From: Zoogloea sp041917255
GTDB lineage: Bacteria; Pseudomonadota; Gammaproteobacteria; Burkholderiales; Rhodocyclaceae
Assembly: GCA_041917255.1 (NCBI GenBank)
Contig: JAYRYA010000010.1
Coordinates: 1-64,000 of the forward strand
DNA length: 64,000 nucleotides
Direction of reading: 5' to 3'
Position numbers and translations under genes: made by a program. Shown here in pieces: positions 11,903 through 19,661 of this stretch. Position 1 is the stretch's first letter; the number at the start of each line of letters is the position of its first letter. The notes below the pieces were generated by a model. It was not told the origin of the DNA. It saw nothing but the letters and a program-made list of their open reading frames with translations, and ran no database searches.

Positions 11903-12477
11903 GTGCAGCCGAGCTGATCGCCGATTTCCGCCCGCAGATGGTCAAGTTTGCGTGTCTGCAACTGCACGACGACGCGGCCGGCGAGGACGTGGTTCAGGAG
12001 GCCATCGAGGCTGCGCTGGCGGGGATCGACCGCTTTGCCGGACGCTCGGCCCTCAAGACCTGGCTGTTCACGATCCTGCGCCACAAGATCATCGACAACC
12101 TGCGGGAGCGCGGGCGTACGGTGCAGATATCGAGCCTGGAGCGGGACGAGGAAGACTTGGACGAGACCCTCGACGGGCTCTTCAACGCCAGTGAGCACTG
12201 GCGACCGGACTCCCGACCGCGGCCCTGGGCCGACCCCGATGCGGCACTGGAGCAGCGCCAGTTCTGGCTGGTGTTCGAGACCTGCCTTGAAGTGCTGCCC
12301 GCCCGCACGGCGCGGGTGTTCATGATGCGCGAGTTCCTCGGACTGGAGACCGACGAGATCTGCGCGACCCTTTCCCTTACGACGAGCCACTGCCACGTCA
12401 TCCTTCACCGGGCCCGGGCCGGGCTGAGGCAATGCCTCACCAATGGCTGGTTCGGTGTGGAGCCCACGCCATGCTGA
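11899..12477 (+). CDS. ECF RNA polymerase sigma factor
   Basis: A 192-residue ECF sigma factor. Region 2 is visible in AGEDVVQEAIEAAL and LKTWLFTILRHKIIDNLRER, region 4 in VLPARTARVFMMREFLG followed by the helix-turn-helix LETDEICATLSLTTSHCHVIL. The GTG start at 11899 overlaps the preceding stop, and the last bases overlap the next gene, so the entire five-gene set is translationally coupled. ECF factors are typical of bufferin loci, where they respond to copper or oxidative thiol stress. The candidate target is the promoter at 9894-9920, giving autoregulation. Confidence 0.92.
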   Translation: MSAAELIADFRPQMVKFACLQLHDDAAGEDVVQEAIEAALAGIDRFAGRSALKTWLFTILRHKIIDNLRERGRTVQISSLERDEEDLDETLDGLFNASEHWRPDSRPRPWADPDAALEQRQFWLVFETCLEVLPARTARVFMMREFLGLETDEICATLSLTTSHCHVILHRARAGLRQCLTNGWFGVEPTPC

Positions 12478-12659
12478 CCTGCAAGAAGGCTACCCATCTG
12501 ATGTCGGCCGGCCTCGACCGGCCGCTGGGCCGGGGCGAGCGCCTGAGCCTGCGCCTGCACCTGATCTTCTGCCGTGGCTGCCGGGCTTTCCGAAGTCAGA
12601 TCGGCTGGCTGCGCAACATCAGCCGTGGCTTCATGGGCCGCGACGACGGGCCGGACTGA
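12471..12659 (+). CDS. small zinc-finger protein, putative anti-sigma factor
   Basis: A 62-residue cytoplasmic protein starting at ATG 12471, inside the end of the sigma gene (7 bp overlap). It contains Cys4 near the N-terminus and an HxxxCxxC motif (LHLIFCRGCRAF), the arrangement of zinc-binding anti-sigma (ZAS, zf-HC2) proteins. It lacks any membrane helix, so it would be a soluble anti-sigma factor like the short MseR partner of Neisseria sigma-E. Metal or oxidant attack on the zinc site would release the sigma factor (inference). It is the last gene of the operon and converges on the cyclase gene 6 bp further on. Confidence 0.75.
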   Translation: MLTCKKATHLMSAGLDRPLGRGERLSLRLHLIFCRGCRAFRSQIGWLRNISRGFMGRDDGPD

Positions 12660-12665
12660 CGGAGC

Positions 12666-14501
12666 TCAGGCGCTCCAGCGCGCCCGGCCGGCGTTCTTGG
12701 CCCGGTACATGGCGTGGTCGGCGGCGATCAGCAGGCGTTCGGCGGTGTCGCCGTCGCTGGGAAAGCGGGCCACCCCCACGCTGCACGCGATGCGCAGTAC
12801 GTGGCCATCCACTTCGAAGGGCTGCGACAGCGCCTCGACAACCTTGGCGGCTGTGGGTTCGATGGCGGCGTGGCCAGTGTCGTTGGGCATTGCCACCACG
12901 AACTCGTCGCCACCCAGCCGGGCCACGGTGTCCTCGTTTCGGAACAGCCGCTGCAGGCGCTGGGCTACCTGTTGCAGCAGCAGATCGCCCACATCGTGGC
13001 CGAAACTGTCGTTCACCGGCTTGAAGCGGTCCAGGTCGATGAACAGCACCACAACCTCGGTCTGATGGCGGCGGGCGTGATGGACCATGCTCTTCAGACG
13101 ATCGCAGATCAGCGAGCGATTGGGCAGGCCGGTCAGGCGGTCGAAGTTGGCCTGATGCCAGATCTCGCCATCGCGGCGGCGCAGTTCGGTCACATCGGCC
13201 ACCAGCGCCACCCGGTGCACCACGCTGCCATCGGCGGCCAGCACTGCGGAGATCACCGCGTGGCCGGTGTAGGCCTCGCCGTCGCGGCGGCGGCCTTCGA
13301 AATCGCCGCGTTGGTGGTGCAGAGAAGAGGGGCCGAACAGCTCGCCAAGGCTCTGACCACCCACCCGGCCGGCGGGCAGCGTCGAGATGTGCTGGCCGCG
13401 CAGCTCTTCCACCCCGAAACCGGTGATGGCGCTGAACGCCGGGTTGATGTCGACGATGCGATTCCCGGTATCGACGATGACGATGCCCTCGGCCATGTAG
13501 TCGAGCACTTCGGAGAGGTGTTCCTCCCTGTCGGCCAGGGCTTCCACTGCCCGCTCGTAGCGCTTGAGGGCAAGCAGGAGCGCCCCGATCACGACAACCA
13601 ACAGCACGCTGAAGATGCCTGAGCGCTGGATTGCCCAGGTGTTCTGGGCTTGCATCGGGGCGAGGGCGTCGTCGAGGGCGATGCCGCTCATCATCACCAG
13701 CCCCGAGGGGAGACGGGTCCACGCGTAATGGCGCAGGATGCCATCGATCGAGGCGTGGGCAACGTAGTGCCCCTCCTTCAGGTCGGGCCGGGTGATGTAC
13801 TCACGCTGCTGGGGTGCCTGCTTGCCGTAGTGGGGTGTCGGGTCGAGGGTGCGCAGCAGGATGTGACCCTGGGGGGAGAGCAAGGTCAGGGTGTCGCGCG
13901 GACCGCTGTCGAAACGGGCGAGCTGCTCGGACCAGGCTTCGGGCGAGACGGCAAGCGACACCACGCCGTCGAAGCGGCCGTCCCGGCGGACGGCGCGGGC
14001 GACCTGGATGCTCCACTTGCCTGTCAGGCGGCCCAGTACGGGCGGCGAGATCACCAGCCGGTCTTCATGTTCGGTGGCGAGCTGGCGAAAGTAATCCCGA
14101 TCACCCAGAAAATTGCGCGGCGCAGGTCCGATCGACGAATACGCCAGATAGCCTTCGGCGTCGATGTGAAACTGCTGAAGCACCAGCCCCGCTGGCATCG
14201 TCTCGGTGATCCGCCGGCCCTGCAGGGCGAGCGCAGCCGGGCCTTCGAGCGCGGCGATGCGGGCCGTCCTGAGGGCGAAGTCGAAGCGTTCGATCCCCGT
14301 CTGAACCGTTGCGCCGGCGGCCCGGGCCTGGATCAACGCCTGGGCGCGCACCCGGTCGGCCGCTGCCCGCTCGTTCTGTCGAGTGGACGTCAGCGTGTCA
14401 TACCAGATGATGCCCAGCGCCAGCAGCGTGATGCCGATGATTGCGACACGGACAAACTGCAACGGCCTGTCCGGTCGCTGGGGGATGAGCCGGGAAATCA
14501 T
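12666..14501 (-). CDS. diguanylate cyclase with cache sensor, PAS and GGDEF
   Basis: A 611-residue membrane protein. The first helix is at about 18-38, a cache-type periplasmic sensor follows, and the second helix is at about 290-312. A PAS domain (about 325-440, with AEGIVIVDTGNRIVDINPAF) precedes the GGDEF domain. The catalytic motif is intact as RLGGDEF (530-534) and an RxxD inhibitory site (RNED, 521-524) sits exactly five residues before it, so product inhibition by c-di-GMP is expected. There is no EAL domain. It should synthesise c-di-GMP in the cytoplasm in response to a periplasmic ligand. It is convergent with the bufferin operon and appears to be unrelated to it. Confidence 0.92.
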   Translation of the reverse strand: MISRLIPQRPDRPLQFVRVAIIGITLLALGIIWYDTLTSTRQNERAAADRVRAQALIQARAAGATVQTGIERFDFALRTARIAALEGPAALALQGRRITETMPAGLVLQQFHIDAEGYLAYSSIGPAPRNFLGDRDYFRQLATEHEDRLVISPPVLGRLTGKWSIQVARAVRRDGRFDGVVSLAVSPEAWSEQLARFDSGPRDTLTLLSPQGHILLRTLDPTPHYGKQAPQQREYITRPDLKEGHYVAHASIDGILRHYAWTRLPSGLVMMSGIALDDALAPMQAQNTWAIQRSGIFSVLLVVVIGALLLALKRYERAVEALADREEHLSEVLDYMAEGIVIVDTGNRIVDINPAFSAITGFGVEELRGQHISTLPAGRVGGQSLGELFGPSSLHHQRGDFEGRRRDGEAYTGHAVISAVLAADGSVVHRVALVADVTELRRRDGEIWHQANFDRLTGLPNRSLICDRLKSMVHHARRHQTEVVVLFIDLDRFKPVNDSFGHDVGDLLLQQVAQRLQRLFRNEDTVARLGGDEFVVAMPNDTGHAAIEPTAAKVVEALSQPFEVDGHVLRIACSVGVARFPSDGDTAERLLIAADHAMYRAKNAGRARWSA

Positions 14502-14750
14502 GGATAGGGGCCGAATCCTCGGCGTGTCTGCGTCATGCCACGGTACGCACGGTGTGTGCAGGCTTCAGTGTGCCTCAAGTCGGGTGAGTGGTGGCGATCG
14601 GCATACGCATGCCGGCTGCCGGTGGCACCGTCGCCCCGAGCGGCGAAAGGCCAGGGATGATTCCTGAAGGCGCTGACGAGCGATCTCCCGAGGACGCCAG
14701 GGGCGTACGCGAGCAGGCAAAGTCAGGGAGCAGAGAATGACGAGGGAGTG

Positions 14751-14825
<75 letters not shown>

Positions 14826-15034
14826 ACTGGACGTGCGCTGCAGAATGCGGCGCCGTCGGGTTGGTGGCTCACACCGCTGGCAGAACGCCTGAAGTGCGAC
14901 AACCCAAGAAAAGCGGGGCGGATAGTATCAAGCACAGCCGGACCCCGCAAGGATGTCCGGCGCGTGATTGCCCGAAATCCGGCCGTTTTTCACGATTGTT
15001 GAGGCTTCGTGGGGTTCGGCCGGTTTCAGGGCGC

Positions 15035-15295
15035 TCAGTAGCGCCGGGCGGGAGCCGGTGCAGCGCCACTGCGCGGGGGCAGGTGGCGGAAGGTGATGCG
15101 ACCCTTGGAGAGGTCGTAGGGCGACATTTCAAGGGTGACTTCGTCACCGGCGATGATGCGGATGTGGTTCTTCTTGAGCTTGCCGCCGGCGTAGGCGATC
15201 AACTGGTGCTCGTTGTCGAGGGTGACGCGGTAGCGACCGTCCGGCAGGACTTCAGTGACCTTGCCGTGCATTTCGATGAGTTCTTCTTTGGCCAT
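15035..15295 (-). CDS. infA: translation initiation factor IF-1
   Basis: An 86-residue protein: an S1/OB-fold IF-1 beginning MAKEELIEMHGKVTEVLPDG, with KNHIRIIAGDEVTLEMSPYDLSKGRITFR at the core's end. The start has a good AAGGAG site. IF-1 binds the 30S A site during initiation. Typical IF-1 has about 72 residues; this one carries an extra Ala/Pro/Arg-rich tail of about 14 residues (PPRSGAAPAPARRY). It stands alone rather than in a ribosomal-protein operon, which suggests that it is the second infA copy common in betaproteobacteria (inference). Confidence 0.93.
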   Translation of the reverse strand: MAKEELIEMHGKVTEVLPDGRYRVTLDNEHQLIAYAGGKLKKNHIRIIAGDEVTLEMSPYDLSKGRITFRHLPPRSGAAPAPARRY

Positions 15296-15720
15296 GTTCG
15301 GGCTCCTTGTGGCGGGCCGCGCATCCGGAAAAAGGTGGATGGGCCCGGGTTTCGCCTGGCCCGGTTGGGGTCGGGGAGGGCGGGTGCCGGCCGCCGGGTG
15401 GGCGATCGGCACGGGTTGCTTGCGAGACGTGTCGCAGGCGCGGGTGATTGACGTGATGGACAGCGGGGCTGGCACGCCAGCTGAAGGCATCGGACCGACG
15501 GGGGCGGCCGTTGCCGGTGTGAATTCGGATGGGGTGTGAGCGCCACCTGCGCAGCATGCACGGGCGACATTACGAATGCACGATTCAGACCGTGCATGAT
15601 AGCACGGCCAATGGCACCCACGTTGGGGTGACGCAACGGGAACCGGAAATCCTGCCACCCTGTCCGACCCACAGGTGCGGTTCGTGCCATCCATTCAACG
15701 CGTTCAGGGAGAATTCGATC
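15296..15720. other. 425-bp intergenic region between infA and the FMN reductase gene
   Basis: No gene is seen. It holds the divergent leaders and a cluster of ATGCACG-type repeats (listed separately). The FMN reductase ribosome site GGGAGA lies just before 15721. Confidence 0.6.
15556..15597. repeat. ATGCACG repeat cluster with an inverted pair
   Basis: ATGCACG occurs at 15556-15562 and 15576-15582 in the same orientation, and its inverse CGTGCAT lies at 15591-15597, making a 7-bp inverted repeat with an 8-bp spacer. The location between two divergent genes makes an operator plausible; the regulator is unknown. Confidence 0.4.
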
Positions 15721-16266
15721 ATGTCGCTCAAGTTTCTCGGTATTGCCGGCAGCCTCCGTCAGAAGTCCACCAACAAGGGGTTGTTGCGCACCGCTGCGTC
15801 CAGCCTGCCCGAGGGGGTGAGCATGGCCTTTGCCGATCTGTCCGAGGTGCCCTTCTACAACCAGGACATCACCACCAAGCCGGCCGCTGTGGAGCGGGTG
15901 CTGGCGCAGATTGCCGACGCTGACGCGCTGGTGCTGGCTTGCCCGGAGTACAACTACTCGATGGCCCCGGCCCTGAAGAACATCCTGGACTGGGCGTCCC
16001 GCGAGTCCGGAAACACACTGCTGGCGGGGAAGCCGGTGGCGATCATGGGGGCGGGCGGTGGCATGGGCACTTCCCGCGCCCAGTACCATCTGCGCCAGGT
16101 CTGCGTGTGCCTCGACCTGCATCCCCTCAACAAACCCGAGGTGTTCGCCAACGCCTTTGCGGGGGCGTTCGACGGGGACGGGAACCTGACCGACGAGCGT
16201 TTGCAGAAGCTGGTCGCCGATCAGATGAAGGCCCTGGCCGACCAGACCTTGCGCACCAGGGTTTGA
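15721..16266 (+). CDS. NADPH-dependent FMN reductase family protein
   Basis: A 181-residue flavodoxin-fold protein. The N-terminal FMN phosphate loop GIAGSLRQKSTNKGLL and the PEYNYSMAPALKNILDW segment place it in the ChrR/azoreductase/SsuE-like NADPH-dependent FMN reductase family. Such enzymes reduce quinones, chromate, azo dyes or free FMN in the cytoplasm by two-electron transfer; the physiological substrate cannot be told. ATG 15721 has a GGGAGA site upstream. It converges on the HDOD gene 22 bp away. Confidence 0.88.
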   Translation: MSLKFLGIAGSLRQKSTNKGLLRTAASSLPEGVSMAFADLSEVPFYNQDITTKPAAVERVLAQIADADALVLACPEYNYSMAPALKNILDWASRESGNTLLAGKPVAIMGAGGGMGTSRAQYHLRQVCVCLDLHPLNKPEVFANAFAGAFDGDGNLTDERLQKLVADQMKALADQTLRTRV

Positions 16267-16288
16267 TCTACGGCCGCTGGGCCGGCCT

Positions 16289-17164
16289 TCAATCGATGCG
16301 TTTGAGGCGTATCGCGGCGGGCTCGATCAGCGCTTTGAGTGCCGCCTCGTCCAGGTCGAGCAGGCGCATGCATGATGGGCCGAGCTTCTCCCATTCTCGG
16401 GTCTGGCTCCATCCGGTGGCCTCCTGCACCAGCCGCTCGGCAGTCTGGGCGATGGCGACAAGGCGCCGCGACGTCAGCGGCAGGCCGGAGTCGAAACGGT
16501 CCAGTGCGTCCGGATCGTGGTGGTGGCGGATCGCCTGGGCGATCACGTCGGGCAGCCACCAGTTCTGCGCCAGCAGGCAGCCGACCACCGCGTGGTGGGT
16601 GGGCAGGGTGTCGAGTTCGTGGTCGGTGAAGCGCCTTTCGGCGTCGCGGTTGGCGCGCATCAGGATGTCCTGGTAGCTGCCGAAGCGGCGCAGCAGGATC
16701 ACGATCCCGCAATCCCGGAACAGGCCGAAGGTGTAGGCGTCGTCGGCGCGCACGCAGGGCACCGCGAGGTGTTGGGCGAGCCAGCCTGATAGCGCGGCGA
16801 TCTCGGCTGAGGTGTGCCAGAAGCGCTCGTAGTGGGCGCTGCGGGGAAAGGCCTTGTGCAGGCTGATCGCCGCGATGGCCCGGCTGGCGGCATCGAGGCC
16901 GAGCATCATCAGCGCCTCGTTCACCGAGCGCACCCGCAGCGAGAAGCCGAAGTGCGGCGAGTTGGCGGTCTTGATGAGGCCGGCGGCGAGGCTGACGTCG
17001 CGGCTGATGATCCGCCCCACCATGAACATGTCGGGTTCGTCCCGGTGCATTTCGTGGCGGATGCGGTCGATGATCTGCGGGCGCGGCGGGATGTCGATGT
17101 CGCGGATCGAGCGTTCCAGCAATTCATCGACCACCGGGTGGGCAGGTTTCGGAAGCATTGTCAT
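16289..17164 (-). CDS. HDOD domain signalling protein
   Basis: A 291-residue protein dominated by an HDOD domain (about 15-220), seen in PRPQIIDRIRHEM, VSLAAGLIKTANSPHFGF and ALMMLGLDAASRAI; HDOD resembles HD phosphohydrolases but lacks a full catalytic metal set. These proteins act in signalling, often with c-di-GMP enzymes. The ATG at 17164 overlaps the stop of the upstream GGDEF-EAL gene (ATGA), so the two are translationally coupled and probably function together. Confidence 0.87.
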   Translation of the reverse strand: MTMLPKPAHPVVDELLERSIRDIDIPPRPQIIDRIRHEMHRDEPDMFMVGRIISRDVSLAAGLIKTANSPHFGFSLRVRSVNEALMMLGLDAASRAIAAISLHKAFPRSAHYERFWHTSAEIAALSGWLAQHLAVPCVRADDAYTFGLFRDCGIVILLRRFGSYQDILMRANRDAERRFTDHELDTLPTHHAVVGCLLAQNWWLPDVIAQAIRHHHDPDALDRFDSGLPLTSRRLVAIAQTAERLVQEATGWSQTREWEKLGPSCMRLLDLDEAALKALIEPAAIRLKRID

Positions 17165-18468
17165 TGGGTATTCCTTTGCGCGAGCCAGGCCAGCAAGGCT
17201 TCTTCGTTCATCGGCCGGGCCCAGATGAAGCCCTGGATGGCGTCCACCTCGGCGTCGCGGAGTGCGGTGAGCTGCGCTGGCGTCTCGACCCCTTCGGCCA
17301 CCATCGCCATGCCCAGCTCCCGGGCCAGCCGTGACATGGCGCGGACCACCGCGTAGGCGCGCCGGTCGTCGGGCAGCACCTGCACGAAGGAGCGGTCGAG
17401 CTTGAGCTTGGTGGCGGGCAGATCTTTCAAGCACGACAGGCTGGAATAGCCTGTTCCGAAGTCGTCGATGGCCAGCCCGACACCGGTTGCCCGAGCGCGA
17501 CGCAGGTTGTGCTGGATGACGTCGGATTCATCCATCACCAGCGATTCGGTCAGCTCCAGCTCGATCAGCGCCGGTTCGACGTTGGCGCAGATCAGCGCGC
17601 CGTGCAGCGCCGGCAGAAAGCCGGGCGAGGTGAGCTGGGCCCGCGACACGTTGATCGCGACCTTGGTCGGGCGTCCCTCCTGACACAGCCGTGCGGCGAA
17701 GCGGGTGCCCTGGAGCAGGCTCCATTCGCCCAGGCGCACGATCAGGCCGGTCTTTTCGGCTACCGGGATGAAGCGCCCCGGCGCCAGCTGGCGGCCGTCC
17801 ACCCGGAAGCGCATCAACCCTTCGACTGCATCGATGCGGCCGTCAAAGCCAAGCACCGGTTGGAAGTCGAGGGACAGCCCGCCGGTTTCCAGCGCCAGAT
17901 GCAGGTCGGACTCCACCGCCAGTTCCTCGCGGGCGAGCTGCACGCCGTGGCGGCCGCGAAAGGCCTCGCTGCCCGACACCACCAGCCGGTTGCCGCCCTG
18001 GCGCTTGGCGTCGAGCATTGCCAGGTCGGCGCGCTCGAAGAAGGCCTGCAAGGGCTCGCCGGCAGCATGTTGGGCAAGCCTGATGCTGGCGGTGGGGTGG
18101 ATCATCATGCCGTCCAGTTCCAGCGGTTGCTCGAGGGAGGCGGCCAGTCGCAGCCCGACGCCGCGAGCATCGTCGAGGGCCTGGCCGGGCAGGAGGATCG
18201 CGAACTCGTCGCTTCCCATCCGCAGGCAGTGGGCTGCTTCGGGTACCCGCTGCCGGATACGGTTGGCGACATGGGCAATGATGCGGTCTCCGCCGCGGTG
18301 CCCGAACGAGGCATTGACCTTGTGGAAACGGTCGAGATCCAGCCACAGCATGGTCAGCCCCTGGCCCTTTGCGGTGGCTGCGCCCATGACCCGGCGGGCG
18401 AGGGGCAGGCTCCCGTCCCGGTTGATGAAACCGGTGATGGGATCGACGGCGAACTTGCGGTTCGTCAT
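17161..18468 (-). CDS. GGDEF-EAL protein, probable c-di-GMP phosphodiesterase with degenerate cyclase motif
   Basis: A 435-residue cytoplasmic protein started at ATG 18468; longer frames run upstream without coding character. The N-terminal GGDEF-like domain reads RMGSDEF, so the first active-site glycine pair is altered. The C-terminal EAL domain has EGLMRF in place of EALLRW but keeps INVSRAQL, ELTESLV, IDDFGTGYSSLS, KLDRSFV and the terminal AEGVET and QGFIWARPM elements, so hydrolysis of c-di-GMP is plausible. No sensor domain is present. It is coupled by ATGA to the HDOD gene and divergent from the AraC regulator gene. Confidence 0.88.
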   Translation of the reverse strand: MTNRKFAVDPITGFINRDGSLPLARRVMGAATAKGQGLTMLWLDLDRFHKVNASFGHRGGDRIIAHVANRIRQRVPEAAHCLRMGSDEFAILLPGQALDDARGVGLRLAASLEQPLELDGMMIHPTASIRLAQHAAGEPLQAFFERADLAMLDAKRQGGNRLVVSGSEAFRGRHGVQLAREELAVESDLHLALETGGLSLDFQPVLGFDGRIDAVEGLMRFRVDGRQLAPGRFIPVAEKTGLIVRLGEWSLLQGTRFAARLCQEGRPTKVAINVSRAQLTSPGFLPALHGALICANVEPALIELELTESLVMDESDVIQHNLRRARATGVGLAIDDFGTGYSSLSCLKDLPATKLKLDRSFVQVLPDDRRAYAVVRAMSRLARELGMAMVAEGVETPAQLTALRDAEVDAIQGFIWARPMNEEALLAWLAQRNTQ

Positions 18469-18623
18469 GGTGGCTCCATCGTCAGAATTGCGGGTGCGAT
18501 TGCTCGCGGGGTCTGGCGCAAGGTGTGACGCCTTACCGCCGAGCGTATGGGACGAGCCCGAAATGGGCTTGACGATTCCCGCCGTTCGATTGACGATCTG
18601 CGCCACGATAAATCGGGGGACGC

Positions 18624-19643
18624 ATGGCGACGACCAGTTCTCTGGCCACGGTGTGGCTGATGATGATGCGGATGTTCGAGCAGGAGGGGCTCGATCCGGC
18701 CGAACTGCTTGATGGGCTGGGCATTTCGGCGGAGCAGATGTCGGAGCCGGGCAGGCGCTTTCCGAGCCGGATGGCCGACATCGTCTTCGAGCGCGCCTGT
18801 CCGAGGTTGTCCAATGTGGCCTTTGCCTTACACGCGGCGCGTTGCTGGCATCCATCCAACCTGGGCACGATGGGCTACGCCTGGCTCTCCAGCAGCACCC
18901 TGCGCACCGGGCTCAAGCGCATGGAGCGCTACGCCCGAATGCTCGGCGAACGCTTCCGTTACACGGTGCAGGAGTCGTCCGACGGCTTGCGTTTCGTGTA
19001 TGACCACGGGCGCGGCGACAAGGCCATCGGACCGTTCATGACCGACTTCACCCTGTCGATCATCGTCGATATGTGCCGCACCAACTTTGGCGGGGCGCTC
19101 AACCCGGTTGAGGTGCGCCTGCGCCGGGCGCTTCCGGTCAGGCGTGAGGCGTGGGATGCGTTCTTCGGCTGCCGCGTGGATTTTGGCGCCGCGGAAGACA
19201 GCTTCCTCCTCGCCGCCGCCGATGCCGACCGCCGTCTGCCCACGGCCTACCGGGACATGGCGGTCACCTTCGACCGCATCCTCACCGAGCAGCTGGCAGC
19301 GCTCACCCGGGATGACCTCGTCACCCGCTGCAAGGCCCATCTGCTTGAACATCTCACGTCCGGCGAGCCCTCGGAACGGAGTCTAGCGGAAGCCGTCGGC
19401 TTCAGCCGGCGCACCCTGCAGCGTCGCCTGGCCGAACAGGGCATCACTTACAAGCGGCTGGTGGACGAGACCCGCGAGGCACTCGCACGGCGCTATCTCG
19501 AAAACCCCCAGCGGAGCCTGACCGAGATCACCTTTCTGCTGGGGTTTTCGGAGCAGAGCGCGTTCACCCGCGCCTTCCGGCGCTGGCATGGCGAGTCGCC
19601 CAGCGACTATCGCCGGCGCCGCGCCCAGGCGCCGGCTGGCTGA
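18624..19643 (+). CDS. AraC-family transcriptional regulator
   Basis: A 339-residue regulator with an N-terminal Arabinose_bd-type sensing domain (about 20-205, as in OruR/ArgR-like regulators) and a C-terminal pair of helix-turn-helix motifs (about 235-335; SLAEAVGFSRRTLQRRLAEQG and LTEITFLLGFSEQSAFTRAF). It starts at ATG 18624 after a G-rich ribosome site. The ligand is unknown. Neighbours give no target: the c-di-GMP gene pair lies divergently upstream and the photolyase operon converges downstream. Confidence 0.92.
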   Translation: MATTSSLATVWLMMMRMFEQEGLDPAELLDGLGISAEQMSEPGRRFPSRMADIVFERACPRLSNVAFALHAARCWHPSNLGTMGYAWLSSSTLRTGLKRMERYARMLGERFRYTVQESSDGLRFVYDHGRGDKAIGPFMTDFTLSIIVDMCRTNFGGALNPVEVRLRRALPVRREAWDAFFGCRVDFGAAEDSFLLAAADADRRLPTAYRDMAVTFDRILTEQLAALTRDDLVTRCKAHLLEHLTSGEPSERSLAEAVGFSRRTLQRRLAEQGITYKRLVDETREALARRYLENPQRSLTEITFLLGFSEQSAFTRAFRRWHGESPSDYRRRRAQAPAG

Positions 19644-19661
19644 GGGTCGGCCGCCAGCGGA

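Noticed and set aside
12432..12470. Longer start for the zinc-finger protein at 12432
   Set aside because: It would deeply overlap the sigma gene; ATG 12471 places the conserved Cys at residue 4 as in short anti-sigma proteins.
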